Part shown: positions 36,201 to 49,800 of the stretch, in pieces
How the letters are laid out: each line of letters begins with the position of its first letter
Position numbering within the stretch: the stretch's first letter is position 1
Assembly: GCA_013400155.1 (NCBI GenBank)
Contig: VXBM01000343.1
Span: 357,744 to 421,743, forward strand
DNA length: 64,000 bases
DNA from: Helopsaltes ochotensis
Taxonomy: Eukaryota; Chordata; Aves; Passeriformes; Locustellidae
Direction: 5' to 3'
Made by a program: the position numbers and the translations under genes
The notes under the pieces: model-generated
What the model was told of the DNA's origin: nothing
Databases searched by the model: none
What the model saw: the letters and a program-made list of their open reading frames with translations, nothing else

Positions 36201-38285
36201 AATCATATGATTTTCACTTTCAGGAGGCTATAGGAGAGCTCCACTTAAAAGCTTACTTTATTCTTTCGACTAAGTCCATAACAGATAAAAATTTGGAACA
36301 AGTAATCCAAATTCCTGTGATATCGTTTTGGAAGTAATAAAAGTGCAAAACAACCTCTGGTTGAAACTGTACATTTGCTGGGATTCTGGCAGAAGATGGG
36401 ACTGCGATCTGTACTGCAAAAAAAAGATAATAAAAGTCACTTATCTGCACAAACACCATATTAGTTTAATTGAACGGAGAGTGAATACACAAGCAGAAAA
36501 TTTTCTAGTCTGCAGGAGCTACTGATACAAACTGCTTTTTTAAACCAAAGTGATGCATGCACACATACAGCTTCAGGTACTGAAGTATCTCTGCTTTGCC
36601 CCAATACATAAATTTACATAACCTCATAGTAGACCAAGTTCTGGGCTATTCAGAGATTCCCATTCAAACAAAAAAAAAGGCTAAAAATTTGGTTTACTCG
36701 GTTTGCATATTAGCCCTTTTTTTAACTTAGCTACTCAGAAATTAGAAAGTTGTATTTCTGATTCACACTTACAAGATTTCTGAAAAAAATTGGTTAAAAT
36801 TCTCAGTAGTGTTAAATTTCAGCAGCTTTTCTTATCATTGGCTGTTTGCATAAAGCATTGGTGCCAGACACCCTCTCCATCCCATCTTCCTACTATTTGC
36901 CAAAAAAGTCATTCCCTTCATTCCTTTTTGTCCAGTCATGCCTTGCTCTTGTTTTTTCTCTCTTCTCTGATAATTTAACTAATTCTTCCTCTTAAAAACA
37001 CCCCAATAATCCATCCTTCCTTCTGTATTGCTACAGCTCTCATTCTCTTCTTTTGGACTGCAAACTCAGAGGGACACTGGTTGTTTTTACAGAAACCATA
37101 ATTTTATCATTTGCTGCTATAAATGCCACAGACAACAATATGTTTTTACTGGCACTAAGATCAAAGTTGGATGCTATCTCCTTCAGATCTTAACTAGTAA
37201 AACACTTAAACATGCAGAAAGCCATTTAAAGTAGAGTAGCACTCAGAGCAATTTAAGTACCTCAGACCTGACTATCCATGCCTAATTACCAGGATGGGAT
37301 TTAAAGTGTGCAGATTTTAATCGAGTGTACCAAAACCCATCTGGAGTACACAGTTCACTGGTTTGAATAAACGCAACATTAAAAATCAAATAATCCCTAA
37401 GTACCATAAATCAAAATTGCCATGCCTAATGTGACAGATAAAAGGACTGTAGTACTCTTTGCAGTATTTTTTAAGATATATATATGTATGTGTGTATATG
37501 TAGAAATCAAATTTTAGACTGTTTGGAAACAAGTTTTCAAGACTTTACACTTTGTTCTTGAAAAATTTTTCTGTTACTCTACCCAGGCTAGGGTTACTGT
37601 GGAGCAGGGAGGGATTCCCTCTAGGAAATACAGTTTTACTTTAAGCACAGCATCTAATACCATAAACTCAAAGTATATAGCTAGTATCTGGTGATGAGAG
37701 CAGAGTGCTTACTTTAGCTCAGTGTTACTGGAAATAGAAAGCAAAGCTAATATTTGAAATATGGTGAGAAGAGAGCAGAATTGTAGTGTGACTTTGTATT
37801 TGTATTTCAGTTGTAGTTGAAGTGTGACTTTTAAGGAGTAACTACTTTGTATCAGAAAACTCCACCACTCTTGCAGAAAAAAAGAAATGAAGCCCTGGTT
37901 GGTGACAAAAACTGAGTTCAAAGACAGACGCATGGACATAGTTTGAGTGAACTGAAGGGTATTTGAGTGAACCTGCAACAGGTATTAAGACGCTTCCTTC
38001 TCTACTACAGCCTTCAGACAAATCTGACATTAAATTTTATTCAAAAGCACAATCCGACTGATTATAAATATAAAATATAAAATATAAAAATATTTTTATT
38101 AGATCATTTCATCATGATTTCAAAAGGCATTTGATGTATCTGCCACATACATGAACTAAATCACATGTTCTGCACAGCACATTCACCACTAAAATAAACA
38201 TTCTAGGCCCAGTCAAACATCCTCAAGCCTGAATGATACATTTTGAGGAATAGCTGACAAAACCACAAAAAAACAAGTAAATATG

Positions 38286-38321
38286 GCTTAATATAGAAGT
38301 TATCTATAACTTCTATTAAGC
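38286..38321. repeat. nearly perfect 16-18 bp hairpin
   Basis: Left arm GCTTAATATAGAAGTTAT pairs with ATAACTTCTATTAAGC, with one two-base bulge and a two-base centre. The loop is too short for an ordinary microRNA precursor. Confidence 0.8.
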
Positions 38322-39959
38322 AGGAAACCAAGGAAATTCTATCATTATGACTGTTTGTTCAGAATTATTTTGTCCTGAGGCATATGTGCTCTTTAATTAT
38401 CCAATCACACACCATGTTTTCAGCAGCAGTCTTAATTCTGTTGTTTTCATCTTTTGAGTATGGGTTGTCAACAGTGATGAGAGCCTATTAATAAGTCCAT
38501 GATGTAAAAATATAAAATATAGAAATAGACTACACAACACAAAAAAATGCAGGTATTGGCTGTTTGTGTTTAAAGTCCCGTGGGTGGGGAGCTTGAAAGA
38601 TTTTATAGAGCTGGTTTATGCCTTTTCACCACTGTCCTTAGTCAAATAACTCCAGCTGCAGTGTTGCTGAGGTTATGTGTACTTGCACAAACGTAAATAA
38701 CTATATAAACAGAAAAGGTCTTTCTTGATCCTTCATTCTGTCCATTTAAAAAATCATTTGGTGCAATAAATCATTTAATCTGGTCACCCAAAATGAGGTT
38801 TTAAGGCTTTTTTAAGCTTTGCTGCTAGAAAAGATACCCAAATACATGACGAGCAGTCTGACAGCCTTAAAATGCCAACATGAACATGTCTTTAGCTTCA
38901 AAGGACAGCTGGAATATTTAGCTATTTTTTACTGAGATCTGCCATCTAAAAATGCAAGATTTCTTATCAAGATTATTTAATAAGAAAGTCTTACAAAACC
39001 AAACATATTAATCTCTTTCACATTTATGCATACATCAGATGCTTCATCCCAAAAATATTTAATTTGGTTAACAGAATTAGTCCCCTCACTTCATCAGGTA
39101 GACACCTGATCACAATATTCATCTTACTTAATTTGCACTCTTTTCAGGATCAGCCCCAGTATTTTACATTTCATCCATGGTTGCTATAGCTCTGTTGTAA
39201 ACCATGGACTTATATGTCATTTTCCACCATTTTCACAAGTATTTATCCCATCTCCATATCCTGGGGTTCAAAAATACCTCAAGGGGTTTCAGTCAGAAGA
39301 AATATTGTCGTAGGCTTGACATGTTCACCTCTTTTTCATTGCCATCACATGGGAAAACAAACACATTCCATGCTGAAATTAATCAAATTCAGCAATCTTT
39401 TGACAGTAGTGCTCTAGCATCTTCTTTCACTGCTTCATCAATCACAAATAAATCATGATGGCTGGTGCGGCACTGGAGGATTGACATGGCAGTGTGTCAA
39501 TAGCTGTAACTGAAGTATTGTTGTTGCCTGGTAAATTATTAGCACAGGGGATTTTGACTGAGCATCAATTCCCCAGAAGTTTGGAGCCATTAGGGCACAT
39601 CTTTCAAAGCCTATTGGCCTCAGAAGACTATAACAACAGTTTAACTTCAGCAAGGGTCTAACATTTGGACTGGGCTATCCATATCCATGTCCAGGTCCAG
39701 GCCACATTTGTTGATGGGCTGTCTCTCAGCATGCAGCTGGGGAACCATCACCAAGTAGACAAGCTACTAATGCAGCTCCCCAAGGAACCGATCGCCCTAG
39801 GACAGGTCACAATTTTTAATCAATGACTTGGAAAAAACCAAAGTCATTACAGATAACATTTCCAATAGTCACAAAGACTGATGGAAGGCCAAATAAGAGA
39901 ACAAGTCCTTAACCCCATGTAATTTTAATGCCCCGAAGCTAGGCATGCACATTTAATAA

Positions 39960-40560
39960 AGCTGAAGGTAAAATCACACTGTGTCCGAGTGATGATTGAT
40001 GACTGATCTCCTCTGTGCCCATTAGCCCCCTATGTGATTACTCGCTGTCATTTTTGGCTTGCGAACAACAATCAAAATATTGAGCCATATGCACTCATAC
40101 AGTTATGGAAGGCATGACTGACGGAAGATAGGTTTTCTAAGTCCTATAGATTCATTGAGTGAGAGGGCTTTATCTAGAACTGAAATACAGAGCTACTCAG
40201 CTAGAAAGAGTTCAAGGAGAGATTTATTTGGAGCCAGTCATTAGCAAGTCACATTAAGGTCATGCCGAAGCCATCAGTGCCTCGATGATCAATTAAGATG
40301 TGAAATGATCAGTTACTCAAAGCAAGGCTGATTGTGTGTAATTACCCCATAACACTTTCCCTAAACTGTTGGGAGTGTACGAAATGAGAGCCCCTTGTCA
40401 TGTGGCCAGGTCACACTAACTGCCAGAAACAAAATAGAAGGGAAAAATTCGGCCTTAGAATAAGCAGGGATGTATGGCTGTTCTATTTCTAATATCTGTA
40501 ATTGAATAATCTACCAGGGGCTTCACAAATAAATACTGCTATTTTCCATCACCTTATCAT
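39960..40560. promoter_or_regulatory. candidate conserved non-coding element A
   Basis: About 600 bases without simple repeats or recognisable transposon sequence, with many short homeodomain- and bZIP-like cores, for example tgatcaattaag (about 40,287-40,298) and taatta (40,339-40,344). The texture resembles deeply conserved enhancers near developmental genes. This is an impression from composition only, with no alignment behind it. Confidence 0.25.
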
Positions 40561-40959
40561 AGCTGAAGCTAAGGACATTTCCATGATATCTGCTGAATAC
40601 CCCCTGGACACCCAGACATGCAGTTTTTTGGACTGTGACAATATACACTTTACAATACACAGTACCTAATGCCACAAAACATGGCTTCTGCATTTCCATC
40701 TGAAATTATGCAATAGTTCGCAATGCAAGGAAGTGCATTTTCACATTTTAGAAGGGCTCTGTATGAGAATAAAAATCTTCTGGTGACATTCACCAGTTAA
40801 TTGAGCCTTTACTAGCAGTGTAGTAGTAGCAAACATTCCTGATTTTTCTGGGAAATGTGTAGTAGTACATCTAAACCCAAAGAGCGTAGGTGAGCAATAT
40901 CTAGAGAAACGCAGTTTGGGTAGCAATAGCTGAGCAAGAGTTCCAAGAGCCAGAGAGAA

Positions 40960-41340
40960 GCATTAAATATTGAAAAACTTGGCCTATTTTTATAGGCTGC
41001 GAGGTGTCAATCCATTTTAACTAAACACAGAGACGGCTCACGGCAACTTGATTGTACTGTGTAAGTACTCACATGCACCACAGCAACAGGATCATAGGGA
41101 GCCTGTCAGCCCCTCAGACAAATATATGACAAGATAAAATAGCTGGGAGCTGAAGGGAGGGAGCTCAAATCGATAACAAAATGTTATCTTTGTTTTAAAT
41201 GAGGAGTTATTAATTTAGGAATGATTGCAAGGATTGGGTTTTGATATGATCTATCACTGACAACTTTTAATTAAAACTTAGGCGTTTTTCCGGGAGAGCC
41301 ACTGTAGTTAAACAAGAATTTGTTTATTTAGTAATACAGC
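40960..41340. promoter_or_regulatory. candidate conserved non-coding element B
   Basis: Repeat-free stretch with a palindromic pair of GATA-type sites (GATAAC 41,172-41,177 and GTTATC 41,183-41,188, five bases apart) and a TTAATTAA core (41,267-41,274). It might be an enhancer; only comparison with other birds can tell. Confidence 0.25.
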
Positions 41341-42599
41341 CTATAATGTAGAGCTTATATTAAGTTACATACCCACAGATTATTCCATTCTAAGCTTGAT
41401 AACTAATCTTCTACATATTCACTTTTTCTTACTTTAAATCAAGGGCAAAAAGAGTATTTTTTTCTGTGTGGGAAATACAAATTCCAAATCTTTTCTTAAC
41501 ACATCACTACAAATATTCACTAAAAATATCATATTTCTGCTGCTGAATCTTGACAATTGTTGAAGAGTTTGATCCTCAAATGCTTTGAATTTACAGACGA
41601 GTTTGTTTATTTGTTTGTTTGCTTTTCCTGAGTGAAAATGTTTCTGTTTCTGCAAAGTAACTCAGGCTTCACTAAGAAAACTGTCATTTCTTCTTATCAG
41701 AAAACACAACCCCATGTGGACAACCCTGCTCTGTATCCATTCCATCAGGCTTTGTTTCTCTGCTCCACTACCTTGATTTTAATGAAACCTGTCCTTGTGC
41801 TTCTGCTAGCTTTGAATTAGCTATTCTTCACCCAGTCAGATTGATTGACTTTTTTATCTCATGGCTGCCCAAGTATGGAACACGCTTCTTTCACAGCCAT
41901 CCATACCACTTGCAAGTTGTTTTCTTGTTTATTTCCATTTATTCTTGTAAACACCAAAGCACACGAGACTGAAGTCTTCAACTTTTACCGTTTTACTTTT
42001 TCATTTCACTTAAGAAAACTCTGCTGAATTCCATTATTATTCCCTCAAAGTAAAGACCTCTCTCTTTCATTTTACTTCTTCAACTGCTTATGCAAAGCAG
42101 GATCCTCTTTGAGCTAAATTGATATTGAGGGATAAATTCTACTTTGTTTTTTTTATTGCACATTATTCTTGGGGAAAAATAGTCTGTAATCACTCTATCA
42201 CAAAACTGTACTACTCCTTTTTGCTTAATTTAATCAAATTCAAAATATGTGTTGTGGATTGTTTACTAATCTGTTAAAATATTACATCTATACAGTGTAT
42301 TTAAATACTTTGCAACAAATGGCAGGACTTTGATTTCTAGTAATTTTATAACTGGAGGGGATTTTATAGTATTAAATACTACCTCCATATTTTATATTTC
42401 GTCTTATGAGATGATCATCTAGGATCCCTAAGAATTAATCAACATTTAAGAATGAGGACCAGGAATTTTAGTGTAAATTTATCTCTCACAATTAAAGCTA
42501 GTATGCTTAATTTTCTAGTTCTTGTGTCTTTGTTAACTTCCATTACTGTATCAGAGCTGTAGCATTTTTCACATCCCCCCATTGTGATGTATTTTACAT

Positions 42600-43520
42600 C
42601 CAATTATTCTCTGGAGAGACGGGACTGAAGGGAACCTTGAGATGTCATTAAGTCTATTATTGCTTTGCTCCAGAAAGAACAATTATACGAGTGTCATTTC
42701 TGACAGGTGTTCCACTAGCTGGTTCTTAAGGACTTTAAAAGAGGGAGATTCCAGCAATTCTCTTGGCAATTTATTGCAGTGCTTCACTTTCCTACCAATT
42801 AAGCTGTAGTTTATACCCATTCCTTCCAGGCACAGAACATGGAAGAATGGGTTATTCCCTCTCTTTGCCAACACCTTTTATGTATTTGAAGGTTGTTTGG
42901 TTCCAACCATCCTTTCATTTCCAGGTTAAATAACCCAATTTGTACAATCATTTTTCATAGGTCACATTTTTAGACTACTGAACATTCTCATTTTTCTCTA
43001 CTGAATTCTCTTCAACTGGTCCACATATAATTGGAAAATTGCTCTGAGTGAAGCCTTTAAATGCTGAATCAATAGGAAAAATTTCTTCATGTCTTGCAGG
43101 CTACACTTGAGGTAATAAATTCTATTTGATCCCAAAGAGCTCTGGACTTTTTTCATCAATATGACATTGTTGAATCATGTTGAGCGTATCTACAGTTATG
43201 GCCAGTTTTAACCCCTATGTCCTTTCCTGTAGAACTGCTCTTTAAATTACTTTTATCCATCCAGTCTACAAAATAGACAATGACTGCTTAATGTACGTGT
43301 ACCCGTTGAATAGTGTCTGATTATTTTCAGATTATGTCTCCAATTTGTCAAGATCCATTTAAATTGTTATAACATCCTCAGTATATTCATCCCCAGCTTG
43401 GCTCCATCTGCAAATTAGATAATCATGCTCTGCACTCCATCATCCAATTTATTAACAAAACCATTGAACAGCAAATGAGTTAGAAATAAGTGCTACTCTA
43501 TGAACACTTTTATTTTGACA
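42600..43520 (-). mobile_element. ancient CR1/L3-type LINE, minus strand
   Basis: Read on the minus strand, the reverse-transcriptase end and 3' part of an old CR1-type LINE are recognisable over about 900 bases. The catalytic box lies at plus 43,391-43,416 and reads FADGAKLG where the family has FADDTKLG, so the second catalytic Asp is lost. Near the other end (42,700-42,900) the usual 3' words survive ('aaattattgcagtgcttcac'-like, split by changes). It is much more diverged than the CR1 copies at 9 and 50 kb, so it belongs to an earlier wave. Confidence 0.72.
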
Positions 43521-46500
43521 GTGACCAATTAGTAAACACTCTTTCAGTATTCTTTTCAAATTCAATTTCTAGTTCTAGATCTAGATTCCCTGAAGTCACC
43601 ATGTTTGTTTGGCTGGCATAGGACATATTGACATGGAGAATATCAAAATACTGTCCAAAATAAAAATACAGTGTGTCTGCCCATGGTCCACATACTCTTT
43701 TCCTGACACTGAAAGAATTTCAGCTAATAGCTGATTGTAAATATCACATATAATTGGTGCAAAACAGAACACAAAGCCTGATTGAGGGAAATCCTTGCAA
43801 TGGATTGTGATCCCATACTGTGGTTTTCTTCCCATAGAGGAGTTGCCTACCCCCAAAATTTAATTTATTTTCTGTAGTGCACTGCAAAGTGTCTTGGGAA
43901 TCTGAAGCACTTTGCATGCCTTGATGAATAGTAGAGACGTTTGTGCTGCACAGGTCTCAAAATGAAAACAAGATTTTCATTCTCTAAAATGAAAACAAAA
44001 ATTATCACTAATTGAGAAATAAAATAGATAGCAAACAATAGATAGCACATGGTTTAAATTGTAAAAAACTGATGAAGGAAGCTAAAAGTGACAGAAGGCT
44101 TTGTGGACGGCAGGGCTGAGACCAATAAAAAATTGTATCTGAAGCCTATTTTGAAAGAAGTGAAAGAAATTAAAATTGTAAAAATGGTACAGGCTTATTG
44201 CTCAACAGAGATGGTAGAATTATTCACAATAGTACAGGAGCAAAAGTATTTATGAAATATTTCAATGCTGTATTTAAAATTAAGAGAGATCACAAAAGGA
44301 TTATTCTTGTATGATTATGTACTTTCTAGCCTATTTTTGACAAAATACATTAAACAGCTACTGCATTTAATAATTTTTAAAATATCAGCCAGGAAAACTT
44401 GCTTCTAATTCCTAAAAGCTCCATCTGGGGAACTCTCTGGCTCGCTTATCTGAACACCTACTGAATTCTGCATTTTCTATGAAATTCCAGAAGACTGAAG
44501 AAATGACAATGTCTTGCCAATAGTGCAAAAGGGCAGGACAAATGCAGGAGAGGAAGATCTACTAAACAAGCAACATATGGTTTTAATAGATAAAGTTTTG
44601 CACTGTAACACATTCCGAACATTTCCATTTATCAAAATTACTTTAAAGATATAGAGGAATCTGAATTTTTGCCCAGTTAAAACAGATGGCAGGCATTACA
44701 GTGTTTCCAGACTACAGCTTCAAGTTTTGAAGGAGGCTCAAAATGAGTTAAAACAAAGACATAATTGAGCTGTCTGACATACTCTCTTGTAAACAATTAT
44801 TCATACCGAGCAACTTGTCACAGCTCCATCAGTTGCATGAGGTGTAGACCAGGATTAGTCAGTATGTAATTGGCAGTAGTTACAATACTTTGGCAAATTA
44901 GAGAAAATTCATATCCTCCTGCTGATCTATATTTGGTTATGTATTGCGTTCTCATGTTTATGCCTTTGTCAACATTATCATTCATCAGCTGCCTTCAAGA
45001 TAATGTGCTCCACATAAGCAATCGTTTTGTATTGTCATCAGGTTTTGTGCTCCTACCTGTATAGAGACATGTAAATTTAAAATTTCTCTGTTGTTGTCAG
45101 AAAAGCCTGATTATAGCAGGGTTTTCCTGACAAAAGCTGATAGACCAGGCCCTTGTTCTCAAGAAGTTCACTGAAATGCTTCAAACCAAGACTAGACAGA
45201 TCAAAAGTGACCACTCCTAAAACTTTGGCAATCGGCTTTGATAGATAGTCTTAAGATGCTCAGCTTGCTAACCTTTGAATTCAGCTGGAAATAGGACAGG
45301 ACTAGACATCAGGAGTTATAGCAAAGTCCAACCCAAATTACTTTCAAAACCAAACACAAACAACTCAGAAACTCAAATCCAACTATTGAGCATTTTGCTC
45401 AAAGGTCTTAGATGAGAGATTTTGTGCATTTAGTGTGTGGCAGATAGCTTTACTTGCCATCAATTTTTAATTTTTTTTGAATACAATAATGTATTCAATG
45501 TCCCTTGTATGTCTCTTGTAACTAGCTGTTTCATCCCTCAAAGCCTATGTCACAAGCATCTAGCTTCCTACATCTTGACAAAAATGCATCCTTGGAGGAC
45601 TGGGCAAGGATACAGAGACTTCAATTCATCTCACCCCGGAGGCATTTCTACAGCATGATTCATCTAGTCCTAAAGTAACCATCTAAAATGGGTCCAACGA
45701 ATCAAGTCTTAAACCCCCTATTTCTTTCCCTTTTCCATAAAAATTGCGCAGCCCACCAGATGTTAGTGTCTTCATTTTGGATTCCAAAGGGAGGAGAGAA
45801 AATTATAAAACCTATGCTTTCACAAAGTAGAAATAGTCTATGCGGTTTTGTTTTATCACCATTTCCTCATCTCTAACAATCTTAGCATATATGAGCAATG
45901 CATTAATTTCCTAGATCTGTTTGCCAGAACATTCCTCACAGTCACTTATTTTAAAGGTCAGAAGTTTGGTTCAGTGTACTAGTGTCCGTGTACCTTCCCC
46001 AGACCCCAAAGCTTTCAGCAGTTGTTTACTAACCACAACAATAATCTCTAGGCACCTGGATAAATAGGTCTATTAATTGCAAAGATTGCTGTTTCAACTC
46101 AGAGTGGATCAACATTTATGCATTTTACAGGTTTCACTAAAAGATAAAAAGTCTGATTTCTCTACACTGGCATCTAAACCATTTTTGGCTCCATTCCATA
46201 TTCCCTTTTAAGTCTCACTGTCCTCATAGTCATAAATGAAGGACATAATACTCTGTTTCACTTGTAAATGTCAAGCGGTGTAGCATTATCATCTATGTTA
46301 CCAGCAACACTAATAATGCTGCAGACTAGACTGCTCTGTCTTCATCAAAGGCTATGCATCAGTTGAGACACAGTGCTGATGATAACCTGAGTCAGCTATC
46401 AGGGAACAGGGCTCCGTAATATGTAGGTCACTACCAAGGTTCATTTCAGCAAACACCTGCAAATTGCACTTGGCCAGAAAAAGATTCATGTCGGCAAAAA

Positions 46501-48014
46501 CAAAAGCAAAGTGCAGAGAAGATATATGAATGTATTTATATCCCCATGACCTACCCATGCACACAAGAAGCTCTTGATAGCTTTTTGAGTATCTGTATAA
46601 TCCCTGTCCTCCCACAATTTTGGATTATTTTTGCATTGATTTTTTTCAGATGGTTTCCAAGCCACATTCTCACTCTACCTATTAAAGCAGTATAAACATG
46701 TTGATGTCTATGCTGGCAATGAAGGACACTGCAAAACAAGACCTGGAGCTGAGCTCCAAACGTAGGTGTGCTAAAAAGAAACTCCTGCATATTGGCAGAG
46801 TAAAAAACACTTCTATTAAATTCTCATTTAACCTCTGTCCTGCACATAGGGGTGGAGGGAAGAGTCCTCTGAGTGACCAGCTAGGTTCAACAGCTCTTCA
46901 AACAGAGGTTTACCTCATTGTCTGCACAGTAATAAATTAATCTAAAATATTCAAATCTTAGATTAATTTTAAGGCTAATCTGCAATTATTTGGGGTTTTT
47001 TTCCCTCACTGTTGTTAATGGAGTTGGAATTTTATGAATAAGAGAAGTATTGCTTGACACTGAAATCTAATTAGCTCACTGTGCAACACATACTCACAAC
47101 TAGTATGTTTAAATAATGCATCCTGCTTCTGATTGTCTGCCTTGACTGCTGCCTTTGTATTTTCCTTATTTATTGTTCTTATTCAAGGGAGGATTCATTC
47201 AGGGCACCTACATGTTTATACATACTGACATTACACACTCTAATATAAATTAATGTCTATTAAATTATTTTTGCGTATTAATTGAATCTTCCCCACTGAA
47301 ATCTCCTTGCTCTATTTTTTTTCATAAGCAGATAAATAAAAGAAATATTTTGAGCTACCATGCACCATCTGGATAAATGTCAGCTGTATCCCTACCTAGA
47401 GGGTTTGGCATTCATTTCTCAAGAGGGCAGGTGTTGGTTTTGCTTTCCTTGCCTACAGTTTGCACAGCGGAATAATTTAAAAACGACTCAGTGCTGAAAG
47501 ATAAAATGAAGATGGAGTGTATTGTTTCTGGCTACAATTCCCAGTGCTGTAGGTGGCATTTTCTGCTAATACAGCTTGAAGTAGAATTGCTAGCAAAACC
47601 AGAGATTTGAATCATCATAATTAAGGCTGTGTCAAATGGGATTTTTTTCTTTAAAAAGAATACATACATAAATAATGCTAAGTGCATAAGCCACTAGTAT
47701 ATATTTAATCTATACATCAGTTACAGCTGATGATCGTTCAGTGAGTTCACTAAAATTCCTGCATCCAAAATATCAGACCTAAGCAGCAACTGTAGAGAAA
47801 TGTTCTATGAAAAATGTTCTGTGCAAACATTTATTGCCTTTGAAAAATACTATATTTTCCCATAATTAGTAAGCTGGCAAAAGGTGTCAAGCTTTGAATT
47901 CTCTTCCATCATTACAATCAGAGTTATGCATAGGAGGGCTGACATTGAGATTCCATTAAAATGGATGCAGTGTAAGCATATAATACAGGGCTTTGTTGAA
48001 ATCAAAGGGTTTGC
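43521..48014. other. unassigned non-coding stretch
   Basis: No gene or named repeat. Holds a perfect 12-bp inverted repeat at 46,934-46,969 and a repeat-free stretch at 47,480-47,680 with the look of a conserved element. Confidence 0.45.
46934..46969. repeat. perfect 12-bp inverted repeat
   Basis: AAATTAATCTAA (46,934-46,945) pairs perfectly with TTAGATTAATTT (46,958-46,969) around a 12-base loop. Could form a stem-loop or cruciform. No function can be given. Confidence 0.85.
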
Positions 48015-48140
48015 AGCATAAATAAGAGAAACAGAAGTTTGGAAAGGTCAAAGTGAAGAAGGAATTTGCCCAGGGCCACTCATAATTAAGTGTTCAAGCT
48101 CCAAATTGATTCAGGATGCCTGGGCTAACTGAGTGATGTG
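48015..48140 (+). mobile_element. possible ancient MIR-like SINE remnant
   Basis: The order 'gaaacagaagtttggaaagg', 'aatttgcccagggccactca', 'aattaagtgttcaagc' and 'caggatgcctgg' follows the MIR core (GAAACTGAGG..., CTTGCCCAAGGTCAC..., CAGGTCT...) in plus orientation. MIR-type SINEs are old amniote repeats and are rare and decayed in birds. The match rests on one core block plus its spacing, so it is tentative. Confidence 0.45.
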
Positions 48141-48929
48141 CTGTCTGCATGTTTGACACTGTAGAGGAAGGTGTATCTTTTGAAGCAATGCCATGATTCT
48201 GCACTATGTGCTAACCTTCGAATTTGTCTAATAGGGGTTTGGTCTCAATTTTTGTGCAACTCAGTTCCGATTTTTTTCAATGCAAATTTCAATCTTGGGC
48301 AAAATAGGCTGCATGTGTGCAGCTGCACACTGCTATTCTTCAGCCTGTGTCTTCCCAAAGCATATGTAGTACTTTATTAACAATGACAGTATTTTGTAAT
48401 TGAATATTCAGATAAATTCTGCATGAGGTCAAAATGGTTTATCTATGATCAATGTCCAATTGATTTACCTGTACGGCCCAAAGGATTTGCATATCTCCTC
48501 AACACTGAGCTGAGAACACGCTGAACAGCATGGTGAAGCATCCCTCAAGAGCCAGTAGTTAGAGGGGGGTCAAGGTGAGGGTCAATACAATACCCAGTAC
48601 AGCAGCAGAGAAGTCATCAGTTTGAATTTATTCTCATCTGAGGGACAACCTCATTTACTCTTGTATATTGAGGGAGGAGAGAAAAAGAGAAGAAGGAATA
48701 GGTGGAAATGATGAAAATGTCAAGGAAAATAGACTTAGGGAAAGAGGGAAGATGCAGAAGAAACTGCAACTGTAAGTAAAGCAAGATAGAAATCCCTCCA
48801 AAAGCAATGTTATGTTCAGCAATGTCAAGTACAAGCAGCCTAATTGCCCTTCTCTCAGAGCCTTTTCCTGTCTTCATCTCCAAAAGACACAGTTCATGAT
48901 GCAGCTTGAAGAGGCCTCACAAAACCATC
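48141..48929. other. unassigned non-coding stretch
   Basis: No gene or named repeat. Confidence 0.45.
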
Positions 48930-49800
48930 CAAATCACCTCTCTACCTGAACAAATATCAGCTATTTCTGTGTCTGTGTCATTCCTGAAAGATATTTATCT
49001 AACCTGTCCTTAATGGTGTCCCTAAATAGAGACTGAACACCTGCCTTAGATCTTAACAAACCATTTCCAGTGTCTAACTCAGGGCTTTAAAATCTTTTTA
49101 TTGCAAAAATGCCTTTAGACATTTCCAGTTGCAGCTGCAGGTCTAGTCAAATGAAACCACACACCACATCTTACTTTTCTTAATTACCCATCACAAATTA
49201 TTTTGAGACATCCACCTAGCAATTTTTGCAATATGCGAAGACTAAGCTCAACTAATTTAATGAATTTATTCTTAAGTAACGTATTGTAGACCATCCAGCA
49301 TTTGAATCCTTTTGAATCATCTGTAGCCTCACTTCAAATGTTTTCCTGGACTGAGACAATACTCCAGCGGGATAGAGCAGTCCGGCTGTGTCATAGCTGG
49401 TCCCAAGGTAAAAAGGAGTATAATTTTGCACATCCCCACAGTCTGGAGTTTACATTATTCGGTGCAGAATATCTGGGTCTGGGTTTCTTTGATAGTCAGG
49501 GAAAGGTAGGACATGGTGTTGTTTACTTGTACTCACTTTTTGATCCATAAAACCTACATATAAAGATCTACAAACAGTTGTTCCACTCTTATTTGTGCAG
49601 CTGATTTTTCCTGCCTAAATGCAGTTCCTTATATCTATCCCCTGTGAATAGCATCCTATTTATTTCAGACCATACCTTCAATTTGTCAAGATCACTTTAA
49701 ATTCCAATCCTGTCTTCCACCGTACTCACAGTCCCTTGCAGATTAGTGTCATTAGCAAATCTAATAAGCATGCTCTCATTCCTTTCATTTTTGGCAATCC
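48930..49800 (-). mobile_element. ancient CR1/L3-type LINE, minus strand
   Basis: A second old CR1-type copy in the same orientation as that at 42.6-43.5 kb. On the minus strand the catalytic box (plus 49,744-49,768) reads RFANDTNLQG for the usual KFADDTKLG, so the first catalytic Asp is Asn. The opposite end (about 48,985-49,080) keeps 3'-side words such as 'gaaagatatttatctaacct'. The central part also retains 'actccagc' and 'ctcacttcaaatg' as in the family. Highly diverged; edges approximate. Confidence 0.7.

Larger units (their letters stand above)
36201..42599. other. mostly unique non-coding stretch
   Basis: No gene and no young repeat. It includes an imperfect long hairpin at 38,286-38,321, a TAAAA-rich tract at 38,064-38,100, and the two stretches near 40 and 41 kb described separately as possible conserved elements. 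Confidence 0.45.
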
